Of a stretch of 44,257 nt of DNA, positions 27,119 to 36,277 are shown piece by piece. The notes beneath the pieces were generated by a model that ran no database searches, was not told the DNA's origin, and saw nothing but the letters and a program-made list of their open reading frames with translations. Position 1 is the first letter of the stretch. Every line of letters starts with the position of its first letter. The stretch is taken from the NCBI RefSeq assembly GCF_000294655.1, contig NZ_CAHP01000016.1, positions 71,384 through 115,640 on the forward strand, read 5' to 3'. The stretch comes from Magnetospirillum molischianum DSM 120 (lineage in GTDB: Bacteria; Pseudomonadota; Alphaproteobacteria; Rhodospirillales; Magnetospirillaceae). The position numbers and the translations under genes are program-made.

Positions 27119-29854
27119 ATGGATGATCTCCTCAGCGAATTCCTGACCGAGACATCGGAAAGCCTTTCCGTACTCGATGTCGCCCTGGTGACCTTGGAGC
27201 AAAACCCGAACGATCCCAAGATCCTCGGCAACATCTTCCGTCTGGTTCATACGATTAAGGGAACCTGTGGCTTTCTCGGGCTGCCCCGTCTGGAGCACGT
27301 CGCTCACGCCGGCGAAAACGTGTTGGGAAAGTTTCGCGATGGAGAGTTGGAAGTCACGCCCGATGCCGTGACCCTGATTTTGCAATCAATCGATTGCATC
27401 AAATCGATCCTTTCGCATCTTGAGCAGAATGAAGTCGAACCCGAAGGTGACGACAGCGCGCTGATCGCCCGACTGAATGACATGGCCGAAGGTCGCACGG
27501 TGTCGTCGTCCGCTTCCGCCGCGCCGCCGCCGCCGCCGCCGCCGCCTCCACCGCCCGCGCCAGAGCCGGTGTTCGAGGCCGCGCCTCAACCCGAGCCGGA
27601 ACCGATCCCCGCTGCGGCTCCCGCTGCTCCGGCTGCGGCACCCGCTCCCGCTCCCTCTCCTGTCGCGGCTCCGGCCCCTGCTCCGGTTGTTCATCATCCC
27701 GAACCCGAACCCGTTCACGCCAATTTGCCCGCTACCGCCGCGCAGCCTTCCGTTGCCGCCGCCGCGCCGGTTCCGCTGGGCGAGGCCAAGGAATCCGCTG
27801 TCGCGGCCCAAACCATCCGCGTCAATGTCGATCTGCTTGAAAACCTGATGACCCTGGTGTCCGAGCTGGTGCTGACCCGCAACCAGCTCCTCCAGATGGT
27901 GCGCGGCAAGGATGACAGCGAGTTTGCCACTCCCTTGCAGCGTCTGTCGCACATCACCACCGATCTTCAGGAAGGGGTGATGAAGACCCGGATGCAGCCG
28001 ATCGGCAACGCCTGGGCTAAGCTGCCGCGTATCGTCCGCGATCTCGCGGTCGAAATGAACAAGAAGATCGACCTTCAGATGCTTGGCGCCGAGACCGAAC
28101 TCGACCGTCAGGTGCTGGAGCTGATCAAGGACCCGCTGACCCACATGGTCCGCAACTCGGCCGATCACGGGCTGGAGGGACCGGACGAACGCAAGCGGGG
28201 CGGTAAGTCCGAGGTCGGCAAGATCGTTCTGAACGCCTTCCATGAGGGTGGCCACATCATCATCGAGATTTCCGATGACGGTCGCGGCCTTAATCTCGAC
28301 CGCATCAAGCAAAAAGCGGTGCAGAACGGAATCGCCACCGAGTCCGAACTGGAGACGATGACCTCTCAGCAGATTTACCAGTATATCTTCAAGGCTGGCT
28401 TCTCAACCGCTGAGAAGGTTACCAGCGTGTCGGGCCGTGGCGTCGGCATGGATGTCGTCCGTACCAATATCGAGCGGATTGGCGGTACCGTCGAACTCAA
28501 GAGCCAGCCCGGCAAGGGCTCAACCTTCATCATCAAGATCCCGTTGACGCTGGCGATCGTCTCGGCTCTGATCGTCGAATGCGCAGCCGAGCGGTTCGCC
28601 ATTCCCCAGATCAGCGTCTTGGAACTGGTCCGCGTTACCGCCAATTCCGAGCACGGGATCGAGATGATCAACAGCGCGCCGGTTCTGCGGCTGCGCGATC
28701 GCTTGCTTCCGCTGGTGTCGCTGAAGCGTCTGTTGTGCCTCGCCGACGATACCGAAGAGCGGCAAGAGACCTTCATCGTCGTTACCCAGGTCGGCACCTA
28801 TACCTTCGGCATTATCGTCGATCGGGTGTTCGACACCGAAGAAATCGTCGTCAAGCCGGTCGCCCCGATCCTGCGCAACATCACGATGTTCTCGGGCAAC
28901 ACCATCCTGGGTGACGGCTCGGTGATCATGATCCTCGATCCCAACGGCATCGCGGGCAGCGCCACCGGAGAGTCCGGGATGGTCAATAATGCCCAGAACG
29001 CCGAGGCTCAGTTGCCGCGCGAAGCTCATGCCGACGCCAAGACCTCGTTGTTGGTGTTCCGTGCCGGTGGCGACGACCTTAAGGCCGTGCCGTTGGCTCT
29101 GGTCGCCCGGCTCGAAGAACTGGACGTCAAGGAGATCGAGCATAGCCACGGCAAGCCGATGGTTCAGTACCGCGGCCAGTTGATGCCGTTGGTCTCGATC
29201 GACGGATCGACCAGCTTCCGCGATGAAGGCCGCCAGCCGGTTCTGGTCTTCTCCGATCGCGAACACACGATGGGGCTGGTGGTCGATGAGATTGTCGATA
29301 TCGTCGAGGATCGCCTCAAGGTCGAACTCAGCGCTGGTTCGATTGGCATCATCGGCACCGCCGTGATTGCCGGAAAAGCGACCACGATCATCGATGCCGG
29401 CTATTACCTGCCTCAGGCTTTCGGCGATTGGTTCGGTCGCAACGAGAAAGAGTTCGGTAGTCTTGACGTCCGCCAGCCTCGTGTTCTGCTGGTTGATGAC
29501 TCGCCGTTCTTCCGCAATCTGCTGACCCCGCTGCTCTCGGTTGCCGGATACGAGGTGATTGCAGTGGATGGGGCCGATCGTGCTCTGACGCTTCGCGAGC
29601 AGGGCAACGAATTCGACGCGATCATCAGCGATATCGAGATGCCGGGGATGAGCGGCTTTGACTTCGCCGACGCGGTGCGCTCCGACCCACGCTGGGCACA
29701 GGTGCCGCTGGTGGCGTTGTCGTCGCACGCGACCGAAAAGGATTTCGAACGGGGACGGCAGGTCGGCTTTAACGATTACATCGCCAAATTCGACCGCGAT
29801 GCCCTGTTGCAGTCCCTGGCTTCGACCATCGCCACCGCTAAAGGTGCCGTATGA
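27119..29854 (+). CDS. cheA: Hybrid chemotaxis histidine kinase CheA with C-terminal receiver
   Basis: A 911-aa kinase starting at the ATG 27119 (GGAG 8 nt upstream). Domains: P1/Hpt (1-~110, phospho-acceptor H44 in RLVHTIKGTCGFLG); a long Pro/Ala-rich linker (~125-235) including a run of 11 prolines; dimerization (~245-300); HATPase (~305-450, VRNSADHGLEGPDERK, SGRGVGMDVVR); CheW-like P5 (~455-600); a second CheW-like segment (~630-770); and a receiver (~780-905, VLLVDDSPFFRN, IISDIEMPGMSG). The P2 CheY-binding domain seems replaced by the linker. The receiver may act as phosphate sink. It leads cheA-W-Y-B-R. Confidence 0.96.
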   Translation: MDDLLSEFLTETSESLSVLDVALVTLEQNPNDPKILGNIFRLVHTIKGTCGFLGLPRLEHVAHAGENVLGKFRDGELEVTPDAVTLILQSIDCIKSILSHLEQNEVEPEGDDSALIARLNDMAEGRTVSSSASAAPPPPPPPPPPPAPEPVFEAAPQPEPEPIPAAAPAAPAAAPAPAPSPVAAPAPAPVVHHPEPEPVHANLPATAAQPSVAAAAPVPLGEAKESAVAAQTIRVNVDLLENLMTLVSELVLTRNQLLQMVRGKDDSEFATPLQRLSHITTDLQEGVMKTRMQPIGNAWAKLPRIVRDLAVEMNKKIDLQMLGAETELDRQVLELIKDPLTHMVRNSADHGLEGPDERKRGGKSEVGKIVLNAFHEGGHIIIEISDDGRGLNLDRIKQKAVQNGIATESELETMTSQQIYQYIFKAGFSTAEKVTSVSGRGVGMDVVRTNIERIGGTVELKSQPGKGSTFIIKIPLTLAIVSALIVECAAERFAIPQISVLELVRVTANSEHGIEMINSAPVLRLRDRLLPLVSLKRLLCLADDTEERQETFIVVTQVGTYTFGIIVDRVFDTEEIVVKPVAPILRNITMFSGNTILGDGSVIMILDPNGIAGSATGESGMVNNAQNAEAQLPREAHADAKTSLLVFRAGGDDLKAVPLALVARLEELDVKEIEHSHGKPMVQYRGQLMPLVSIDGSTSFRDEGRQPVLVFSDREHTMGLVVDEIVDIVEDRLKVELSAGSIGIIGTAVIAGKATTIIDAGYYLPQAFGDWFGRNEKEFGSLDVRQPRVLLVDDSPFFRNLLTPLLSVAGYEVIAVDGADRALTLREQGNEFDAIISDIEMPGMSGFDFADAVRSDPRWAQVPLVALSSHATEKDFERGRQVGFNDYIAKFDRDALLQSLASTIATAKGAV

Positions 29855-30339
29855 CCCAGCAGATTGTCCCCGCGGGGAAACGCCAGTCCACGGATCTCGT
29901 CGCTCCCGAGACCCAGGATTTCGTCACCATGTTCATCGAGGGGCAACTGTTCGGCATTCCGGTGCTGACGGTACAGGATGTTCTGGGGGCGCAGAAGATC
30001 ACCCGCATCCCCCTCGCCCCGCGCGAGATCGCGGGCAGCCTCAATCTGCGCGGTCGCATCGTGACCGCCATCGACGTCCGCCTCCGTCTGGGCCTGCCCC
30101 GGCGGGTCGAGGACAAAAAGGGGATGAGCGTCGTCGTCGATATGGGCGGCGAGCTATACTCTTTGATGGTGGACTCGGTCGGAGAAGTGCTGTCGTTGCC
30201 GGCGGCTAAGTTCGAGCGCAATCCGCCGACGCTCGATCAGCACTGGCGCGAATTCTCGATCGGAATATATCGGTTGGAGGATAAGCTGCTGGTGGTGCTC
30301 GACGTCGCCAAGCTGCTGGACTTTACCCGTAACGAATAG
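29851..30339 (+). CDS. cheW: Chemotaxis coupling protein CheW
   Basis: Adaptor linking CheA to chemoreceptors. The 162-aa protein is a single CheW domain (~25-160) with FVTMFIEGQLFGIPVLTVQDVL, GSLNLRGRIVTAIDVRLRLG and the conserved VVVDMGGELYSLMVDSVGEVL. It overlaps the cheA stop by 4 nt. No receptor gene is in the window. Confidence 0.95.
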   Translation: MTQQIVPAGKRQSTDLVAPETQDFVTMFIEGQLFGIPVLTVQDVLGAQKITRIPLAPREIAGSLNLRGRIVTAIDVRLRLGLPRRVEDKKGMSVVVDMGGELYSLMVDSVGEVLSLPAAKFERNPPTLDQHWREFSIGIYRLEDKLLVVLDVAKLLDFTRNE

Positions 30340-30438
30340 ATCGGGCGCTTTTGCCCGGAATGAAGCGTTCGTGTGACCATCGAGACAACCCGGTTTGTGT
30401 ATCGGGGGCGTGGTTCGCCATCGGAGGAAAGCTTGGGC

Positions 30439-30804
30439 ATGAAGTCCTGTCTGATCGTCGATGATTCCAAGGTCATCCGTATGGTGGCCCGGAAAATCCT
30501 GCACGAGATGAGCTTCTCCACCGAAGAGGCCGAAGACGGCTTGGTGGCGCTCGAAGCCTGCAAGCGCGCGATGCCCGATGCAGTGCTGCTCGATTGGAAT
30601 ATGCCGGTTATGAACGGTATCGACTTCCTTCGTGAGTTGCGAAGGCTGCCTGGCGGCGATCATCCGGTGGTTGTGTTTTGCACAACCGAAAACGATATAG
30701 AGCACATCCAAGAAGCCATCACCGCAGGGGCGAACGAATACATCATGAAGCCATTTGACAGCGAGATTCTTCAGGCAAAATTCTCTCAGGTCGGTCTCCT
30801 CTAG
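30439..30804 (+). CDS. cheY: Single-domain response regulator CheY
   Basis: A 121-aa receiver whose phosphorylated form binds the flagellar switch. The acidic pocket is CLIVDDSK (D9, D10), the phospho-acceptor Asp is in VLLDWNMPVMNG, and the switch Thr and Lys are in FCTTEN and YIMKPFD. The start ATG 30439 is used; a TTG two codons upstream (30433) lies 5 nt from a perfect GGAGG and may be the real start. ~100 nt after cheW. Confidence 0.94.
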   Translation: MKSCLIVDDSKVIRMVARKILHEMSFSTEEAEDGLVALEACKRAMPDAVLLDWNMPVMNGIDFLRELRRLPGGDHPVVVFCTTENDIEHIQEAITAGANEYIMKPFDSEILQAKFSQVGLL

Positions 30805-30822
30805 GCCGTTGGCAGAATAACA

Positions 30823-31968
30823 ATGCCTCCCGCCCCCCCCATGCCCGCATCCGCAGCAGACCCGATCCGGGTTATGCTCGTCGATGATTCGGCGGTGGTG
30901 CGTGGTCTGGTGACCCGGATCCTTGAATCCGAACCGGACATTGAAATCGCCGCGTCGGTCGGAAACGGTCAGATGGCGCTATCGACGCTTGAACGCGTCT
31001 CTATTGATGTCGTCCTGCTCGATATCGAAATGCCGGTGATGGACGGCCTGACAGCGCTGCCCAAGCTGCTTCAGGCGGACCCCGGCCTCAAAATAATCAT
31101 GCAATCGACCCTGACGATGAAGGGGGCTAACGTATCGTTGCGGGCGCTCGAAATGGGGGCCGCCGATTATATCCCCAAGCCGACGGCAACGCGCGAACTG
31201 GCCGGCGGTGCCGATTTCCGTACCGAGCTTCTTGGCAAGATTCGGGCGCTGGGCCAGGCTCGGCGGCGCAATGCCAACCGCCCCCCTCGTCCCGCTGCCG
31301 CCGTGTCGTCGCCCCGGCCCGCAGGCGCTCCGGCGCGGGTTCAGATTCATCCCTCGACAACGGTGACGTTGCGAACGGCTCCGGTCGAATCGTTTGACGT
31401 GATCGCGATCGGATCGTCAACCGGCGGTCCACAGGCGCTGTTTACCTTGTTGGGTACGATGCGCGCCGGAACGGTGGCTCAACCGATCTTGATCACCCAG
31501 CACATGCCCGCGACCTTCACCACGATTCTGGCCGAGCATATCTCGCGCGTGTCGGGGTGGGAGGCCCGCGAGGGCCAGGATGGCGAGGTGGTGCGCTCCG
31601 GTCGAGTCTATATTGCTCCCGGCGACTTCCATATGGTGGTCGAGGTGCGTGGGGCTGAAAAGATTCTGCGGCTGAATAAAAACCCGCCTGAAAATTTCTG
31701 TCGTCCTTCGGTCGATCCGATGTTGCGCAGTATTGCCGCCGCCTATGGTCGGCGCGTGATGACCTGCATCCTGACCGGAATGGGCTCGGACGGATTGAAG
31801 GGCGGTCAGGCTGTCGTGGCCTGCGGCGGCACGGTGATCGCTCAGGACGAACCCAGTTCGGTGGTGTGGGGGATGCCGGGATCGGTGGCGACGGCGGGCG
31901 TATGCTCGGCGGTGCTGCCTTTGCCTGAAATCGCTCCGTGGATCATGAAGCAGGCGGCGAGGCGCTAG
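30823..31968 (+). CDS. cheB: Protein-glutamate methylesterase/deamidase CheB
   Basis: Removes methyl groups from receptor glutamates for adaptation. The 381-aa protein has an N-terminal receiver (~15-135, VDDSAVVRG, phospho-acceptor D67 in LLDIEMPVMDG), a Pro/Ala linker, and the methylesterase domain (~195-378) with the catalytic Ser in IGSSTGGPQAL, His in ITQHMPATFTT and Asp in LTGMGSDGLKGG. Four nt separate it from cheR. Confidence 0.96.
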   Translation: MPPAPPMPASAADPIRVMLVDDSAVVRGLVTRILESEPDIEIAASVGNGQMALSTLERVSIDVVLLDIEMPVMDGLTALPKLLQADPGLKIIMQSTLTMKGANVSLRALEMGAADYIPKPTATRELAGGADFRTELLGKIRALGQARRRNANRPPRPAAAVSSPRPAGAPARVQIHPSTTVTLRTAPVESFDVIAIGSSTGGPQALFTLLGTMRAGTVAQPILITQHMPATFTTILAEHISRVSGWEAREGQDGEVVRSGRVYIAPGDFHMVVEVRGAEKILRLNKNPPENFCRPSVDPMLRSIAAAYGRRVMTCILTGMGSDGLKGGQAVVACGGTVIAQDEPSSVVWGMPGSVATAGVCSAVLPLPEIAPWIMKQAARR

Positions 31969-31972
31969 AACG

Positions 31973-32794
31973 ATGCGGCCCGATGAATTCGAATACGTCG
32001 CCAAATTGCTGAAGGATCGGTCGGGACTGATCATTACGCCCGACAAATCCTATCTGCTCGAAAGTCGTCTGACTCCGGTTGCGCGCAAGCGTGGCCTGAA
32101 GGGGCTGGACGATCTGATGAGTGGCTTGCGCTCGGCGGGAGAAGATCTCCTGCGCGAGATCACCGAGGCGATGACGACCAATGAGTCGTTTTTCTTCCGT
32201 GATATCAAGCCGTTCGAGCAGTTCCGCACTATGGTTCTGCCGCGGATGCTGGAGGTTCGGGCTGCCCGAAAATCTTTCCGTATCTGGTCGGCGGCCTGCT
32301 CGTCGGGGCAGGAAGCCTATAGTCTGGCGATGATCCTGAAGGAAGAAGGGGCCAGACTGGCGGGTTGGAAGATCGAAATCGTCGGTACTGACCTCTCGAA
32401 CGAGATGCTTGAGAAGGCCAAGGCCGGGCTTTACTCCCAGTTCGAAGTCCAGCGCGGCCTGCCGATCCAGCTTCTGGTCAAATACTTCAAGAAGACGACA
32501 GATATGTGGCAGATCGACCCGGCGATCCGGGCGATGGTGCAGTTCCGCGAGTACAATCTGCTCCACGACCTGAAACCTCTCGGCCAGTTCGACGTCGTGT
32601 TCTGCCGCAATGTGTTGATCTATTTCGACCAGCCGACCAAGACCCGAGTCCTCGACAATATCGACCGGGTGATCGCCGACGACGGCTTCCTTTATCTCGG
32701 TGGCGCCGAGACCGTGTTAGGCATTTCCGACAAGTTTAAGCCGGTGCCGGAACAGCGCGGCGTTTACGCCACGAGCCGCGCTCAGGGCAAATAG
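31973..32794 (+). CDS. cheR: Chemotaxis methyltransferase CheR
   Basis: SAM-dependent methylation of receptor glutamates. The 273-aa protein has the N-terminal helical domain (1-~75) and a Rossmann domain with IWSAACSSGQEAYSLAM (SAM motif I), VGTDLSNEMLEKAKAG, and QFDVVFCRNVLIYFD. A basic N-terminal region fits receptor binding. Last gene of the che operon, followed by a strong terminator. Confidence 0.96.
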   Translation: MRPDEFEYVAKLLKDRSGLIITPDKSYLLESRLTPVARKRGLKGLDDLMSGLRSAGEDLLREITEAMTTNESFFFRDIKPFEQFRTMVLPRMLEVRAARKSFRIWSAACSSGQEAYSLAMILKEEGARLAGWKIEIVGTDLSNEMLEKAKAGLYSQFEVQRGLPIQLLVKYFKKTTDMWQIDPAIRAMVQFREYNLLHDLKPLGQFDVVFCRNVLIYFDQPTKTRVLDNIDRVIADDGFLYLGGAETVLGISDKFKPVPEQRGVYATSRAQGK

Positions 32795-32796
32795 CC

Positions 32797-32833
32797 GAAC
32801 GGGACCGGGGGGAGGAAGCCCCCGGTCCCGTTC
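32797..32833. terminator. Strong Rho-independent terminator after cheR
   Basis: A 15-bp perfect stem: GAACGGGACCGGGGG (32797-32811), 7-nt loop, CCCCCGGTCCCGTTC (32819-32833), followed on the plus strand by TTTTG. It ends the che operon and, in the other orientation, lies after the convergent cytochrome gene. Confidence 0.85.
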
Positions 32834-32856
32834 TTTTGTCTTCCCAAACGCCCGAT

Positions 32857-33441
32857 TCAGCTCTCCCGACCGAACATCTGGTTCAGGGTCTTGTGCCCGG
32901 CCAACTGGTGAATAATGGCCAGCGTCGGGTGGATCGCCAGATATCCCCACATCAGCGGGCCAAAGGCTTCGTGAAGCTCTTTGATGTCATGCAAGGTCGG
33001 AGACAGTGCGATACCGGGGGTAATGGTGAGGGCCAGCACCATTCCGGTTCCGGCGAGGAACAAACCGACCAGTAAGCCGAGTCCTTGAATAGCTGCGGGC
33101 AACGGCCGGACCGTTTCTCCATCGTTGGGGAGGCGGAAACGGAGCGCATCGCTGAGGGTCGCGCCGATATCCCGGCCCAGGGCACCTAAACGGGCGGCCG
33201 AGAACCATGGGAACAGCATCAGCGGTTCGCCGCCCCGGATGGTTTTCAGCACGGCCCGCAGCCAATAGACCAGCAGAACCGCGAGGAGGACGATGCCAAG
33301 GACTTCATGCACCGAATACCAACTGTTGGCAATTCGGCCGGGCTTGGGGGTGATCATCACCAGACTGACGAACATCTGAGTGGTAATACCTACGGCCAGA
33401 GACAAATGGAGAAAGCGTGTTAGGGAATCGTATTTCTTCAT
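32857..33441 (-). CDS. Cytochrome b561-like membrane protein
   Basis: A 194-aa four-helix membrane cytochrome of the b561 / NiFe-hydrogenase-B-type group. Hydrophobic segments lie at ~10-32, ~42-66, ~112-138 and ~155-180. Candidate heme-ligand histidines are H12 (RFLHLSLA), H46 (YSVHEVLG), the His in IKELHEAFG, and those in LAIHPTLAIIHQ. Likely passes electrons between the quinone pool and a partner, but no partner gene is adjacent. Starts MKKYDSLTRFLHLS; about 115 bp follow the FliD-like gene. Confidence 0.85.
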   Translation of the reverse strand: MKKYDSLTRFLHLSLAVGITTQMFVSLVMITPKPGRIANSWYSVHEVLGIVLLAVLLVYWLRAVLKTIRGGEPLMLFPWFSAARLGALGRDIGATLSDALRFRLPNDGETVRPLPAAIQGLGLLVGLFLAGTGMVLALTITPGIALSPTLHDIKELHEAFGPLMWGYLAIHPTLAIIHQLAGHKTLNQMFGRES

Positions 33442-33496
33442 GACGAAAGTCCATTCTCATGCGTGAACATGGTGGACAGTGTCGCCCTCCGATGAT

Positions 33497-33531
33497 GAAC
33501 CAGAGGTGAATCCCTGCGTCACTTCTGGTTC
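33497..33531. terminator. Hairpin between FliD-like and cytochrome genes
   Basis: GAACCAGA (33497-33504) and TCTGGTTC (33524-33531), extended inward by a G-T pair and GTGA/TCAC to a ~13-bp stem with 9-nt loop. Downstream of the FliD-like gene on the minus strand. Confidence 0.45.
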
Positions 33532-33539
33532 AGAAACGG

Positions 33540-33564
33540 TTAAATAGGTATAGTCCCTATTTAA
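33540..33564. terminator. AT-rich 9-bp hairpin overlapping the FliD-like stop
   Basis: TTAAATAGG (33540-33548), 7-nt loop, CCTATTTAA (33556-33564); the stop codon (33557-33559) is inside the arm. With the hairpin at 33497-33531 it forms a tandem pair at the gene end. Confidence 0.45.
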
Positions 33565-34918
33565 ATAGGGCGGACAGGTCGGGTGTGACCGACGGGTCGT
33601 TGTTGCTGAGGTAAGAGGCGAGGGTGTTCTGCGTCGCCGTTCCGCTGGCCGCATTGCCGCCGTTGAGCAGAGCAGCTAATCCTCCCTGCGTGGTGGACTG
33701 GGTTTGGCTCGGGGCATTGCCGTTCAGATAATCGAGCAGGCTGGGGCCGCCGCGTGTCGCCAGGGTTCCCAACAGCGTGACTTGGGATTTGAGGCTGCCG
33801 GAAGAGCCGGTATAGGGCTTGATCGCGTCGTCGATCGTGCTGGCGATCTGGTTGACCAGAGATTGCACCCCACCGGCATCGGTTCTGATGGCGGCGTCCA
33901 GCTTGGTCGGGTCGATTTTCAGGGTTCCGTCGGACTGAAGCGTCACCCCGATATCGGCCAAGGATTTGAACGTGCCGGTTGTATCGACGGTTGCGGTGGC
34001 GGCGTCGCCGAGATTCTTGAACAGACCGGCGGCCAGATTGGCGTCCGCCTCTAGCCCGCCCCCCTTCGATGTCAGGGTGATGATCGCTTTCTGCATCGCG
34101 TTGAAGGTATTGGCAAGCGACTGGACCTGATCAGCGGTATTCGACGTTTGCACGGTTTGGGTGCCGGTTACGGTGAAGTCGGTACGGGCGCCGATCGCGA
34201 CCGGAACATTGGTGTTGGAGGCCGAGGTGTAATCCTTGCCGTCGATCGAGAACACGGCATCCTTGGCCTCGGCACCCGTCACCATCTGCGAAGCGTTTGG
34301 TGCCGAGGGGTCGTAGGTCAGATCGGACAGGCCGGAGATTCTGAAGGCATTACTCGCACCCGTCGCGGTGGAGGTGAGGTGCAGCGAATAGCCGCCGCCT
34401 TCCTCGACCACCGAGGCAGTAACACCGGCTTTGGCGGCATTGACGGCACTGGCGATCTCGTTGAGCGACCCGCCGGTGATCGGAATCGAAACGGCAGGGA
34501 TGGTGCTGGCGGTAAAGGCGTTGGTGTCGGCGTTGAGCGTGCCGGTCTGGATCGTCAGCGTGCCGGTGCCCAGAGAGGCCTTGTCCGGGGTGCCGATCGG
34601 GCTGGTGGAGATGCTTTGGGCCTGGGCGAGTTGGGAAACGGTCACCGTCAGGGCCGTGCCCTGAGCCTCCGACGGCGTTTCCAACTTGGCGACCTCTGTC
34701 TCGAATTTGTCGCCGATCTGGGCCAGTCGGTTATAGCCGACCAGGGCCGAGCCGGTATCTTGGATTCCCAGCGACAGAGTAAAGGCCGGATCGGCACCCA
34801 ATCGCTCGCCGGCAGGCTTGGCGGCGCGGTGAGGCTGCGACTCCGCGGTGGTGTTGCCGTACTTGTTCAGCAAAGTTGCAAGCGAGGAGGGGAGGGCGGC
34901 AGTTCCGGTCGTGCTCAT
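33557..34918 (-). CDS. FliD-like flagellar filament-cap / hook-associated protein 2
   Basis: A 453-aa secreted-type protein, start ATG 34916-34918 with GGAG ~9 nt upstream. It has FliD_N features (~85-160: GTALTVTVSQLAQAQSISTS, LGTGTLTIQTG), a central immunoglobulin-like part (VTGAEAKDAVFSIDGKDYTS) and a FliD_C region (~255-400: NTFNAMQKAI, LADIGVTLQSDGTLKIDP). The first ~70 residues and the last ~60 (Asn/Gly/Ser/Thr-rich) are low complexity. Cys-free in its mature part, typical of flagellar exported proteins. No other flagellar structural gene is adjacent; FliD itself or a divergent paralogue. Confidence 0.78.
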   Translation of the reverse strand: MSTTGTAALPSSLATLLNKYGNTTAESQPHRAAKPAGERLGADPAFTLSLGIQDTGSALVGYNRLAQIGDKFETEVAKLETPSEAQGTALTVTVSQLAQAQSISTSPIGTPDKASLGTGTLTIQTGTLNADTNAFTASTIPAVSIPITGGSLNEIASAVNAAKAGVTASVVEEGGGYSLHLTSTATGASNAFRISGLSDLTYDPSAPNASQMVTGAEAKDAVFSIDGKDYTSASNTNVPVAIGARTDFTVTGTQTVQTSNTADQVQSLANTFNAMQKAIITLTSKGGGLEADANLAAGLFKNLGDAATATVDTTGTFKSLADIGVTLQSDGTLKIDPTKLDAAIRTDAGGVQSLVNQIASTIDDAIKPYTGSSGSLKSQVTLLGTLATRGGPSLLDYLNGNAPSQTQSTTQGGLAALLNGGNAASGTATQNTLASYLSNNDPSVTPDLSALFK

Positions 34919-35111
34919 GTCAGGATCTCCGATGGAGCGACTCATCGGATAGACAATGCAATCTGTGCGCCAGCACAAGCCGGTATATATTCTTTTGATT
35001 TATAACGGATTATCTGGGGCGGGGCGCAGATGCGGGCGGCACCAACTGCCACCCGCTCCGCCAGTCCGGCAAGAAATGCCGATTTAAAACACGGACTCTA
35101 GAGCCGATTTC

Positions 35112-35134
35112 GAGCGGATACTCTAAATCCGCTC
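35112..35134 (-). terminator. Hairpin overlapping the end of the CGL gene
   Basis: GAGCGGAT (35112-35119), 7-nt loop, ATCCGCTC (35127-35134): an 8-bp perfect stem that includes the last codons and the stop of the cystathionine gamma-lyase gene. Confidence 0.45.
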
Positions 35135-36277
35135 CAGTGCCTGGGCGATGTCGGCAATCAGGTCGGCCTCGTCCTCAATCCCCACCGACAGCCGCACCAA
35201 TTGGGGGGTGATGCCAAGAGCGGCGCGCCGCTCGGTCGGGATCGAGCCGTGGCTCATGCTGGTGGGGTGGCCGACCAGACTTTCGACGCCGCCGAGACTT
35301 TCGGCTAGAGTGAACAGCGTCAGGCCGGTGAGGAAGCGGGTTACGCCCGCCTCGTCGCTGTTAATCTCCAGCGTCAGCATGCCGCCGAAGCCGTTCATCT
35401 GCCGTGCCGCGATAGCGTGCTGGGGATGACTGGGCAAGCCGGGATAGATCAGCCGGGTGAGTTTGGGATGGGCGGCGAAGGCATGGGCGATCGCCAGGGC
35501 GTTCGAGGAGTGCCGCTCGACTCGCAAAGCCAGAGTCTTCAATCCGCGAAGCGCCAGGAAGGCGGCGAACGGGTCGAGAATCGCTCCGGTGGCGTTCTGG
35601 AGAAACGCCAGACGCGATGCGAGATCTGGATCGCGGACCACCACGATTCCGGCGATGATGTCGGAATGGCCGTTCAGGTATTTGGTGGCCGAATGAACAA
35701 CGATGTCGAAGCCCAGGTCGAGCGGCCGCTGAACCACTGGCGAGGCGAAGGTCGAATCCGCGACCGTCAGCACCCCAGCCTTGCGGCCGATTTCGGCGAT
35801 GGCGGCCAGATCGGCGACTTTCAGCAGCGGGTTGCTGGGGGTCTCGATCCAGATCAGCCGGGTCTCGGGACGGATCGCCGCCGCGATGGCGGCCAGATCG
35901 GTCGGATCGACAAAGGTTACCGTCAGCCCTGAGGTGCGGCTGCGTACCCGCTGGAACAGCCGCCAGGAGCCGCCATAGAGGTCGTCGCCAGCGATGATAT
36001 GCCCGCCCTGGTCAAGCAGGTCGAGAATCGTCGTCTCGGCAGCCAGCCCCGAGGCGAAGGCAAAACCAAAGCCGCCGCCTTCCAACTGAGCCACCGCCTG
36101 CTCGAAAGCGGCACGGGTGGGGTTGCCGGACCGGGCGTATTCCCAGCCGGTATGAACGCCGGGCGCGCTTTGGGCAAAGGTCGAAGACGCGTAGATCGGC
36201 ACCATTACCGCGCCGGTGGCCGGATCAGGGCCGGGACCGGCATGAACGGAGAGAGTGGAAAAGCCGTGTTGGGTCAT
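35123..36277 (-). CDS. Cystathionine gamma-lyase / gamma-synthase family PLP enzyme
   Basis: A 384-aa trans-sulfuration enzyme. The PLP lysine is K199 in VVHSATKYLNGHSD; other family motifs are YARSGNPTRAAFEQ, FASGLAAETTILDLL and SLGGVESLVGHPTSMSH. As the ATG overlaps the stop of a cystathionine beta-synthase gene (ATGA), its likely role is cystathionine gamma-lyase: cystathionine to cysteine, ammonia and 2-oxobutyrate. Gamma-synthase or O-acetylhomoserine activity cannot be excluded from sequence. It would supply cysteine for the desulfurase encoded just upstream. Confidence 0.9.
   Translation of the reverse strand: MTQHGFSTLSVHAGPGPDPATGAVMVPIYASSTFAQSAPGVHTGWEYARSGNPTRAAFEQAVAQLEGGGFGFAFASGLAAETTILDLLDQGGHIIAGDDLYGGSWRLFQRVRSRTSGLTVTFVDPTDLAAIAAAIRPETRLIWIETPSNPLLKVADLAAIAEIGRKAGVLTVADSTFASPVVQRPLDLGFDIVVHSATKYLNGHSDIIAGIVVVRDPDLASRLAFLQNATGAILDPFAAFLALRGLKTLALRVERHSSNALAIAHAFAAHPKLTRLIYPGLPSHPQHAIAARQMNGFGGMLTLEINSDEAGVTRFLTGLTLFTLAESLGGVESLVGHPTSMSHGSIPTERRAALGITPQLVRLSVGIEDEADLIADIAQALERI

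Noticed and set aside
27386-28312. Long minus-strand frame rich in Arg/Gly opposite cheA
   Set aside because: Mirror of the Pro/Ala linker of CheA (CCG/GCC repeats); the plus frame has all CheA motifs.
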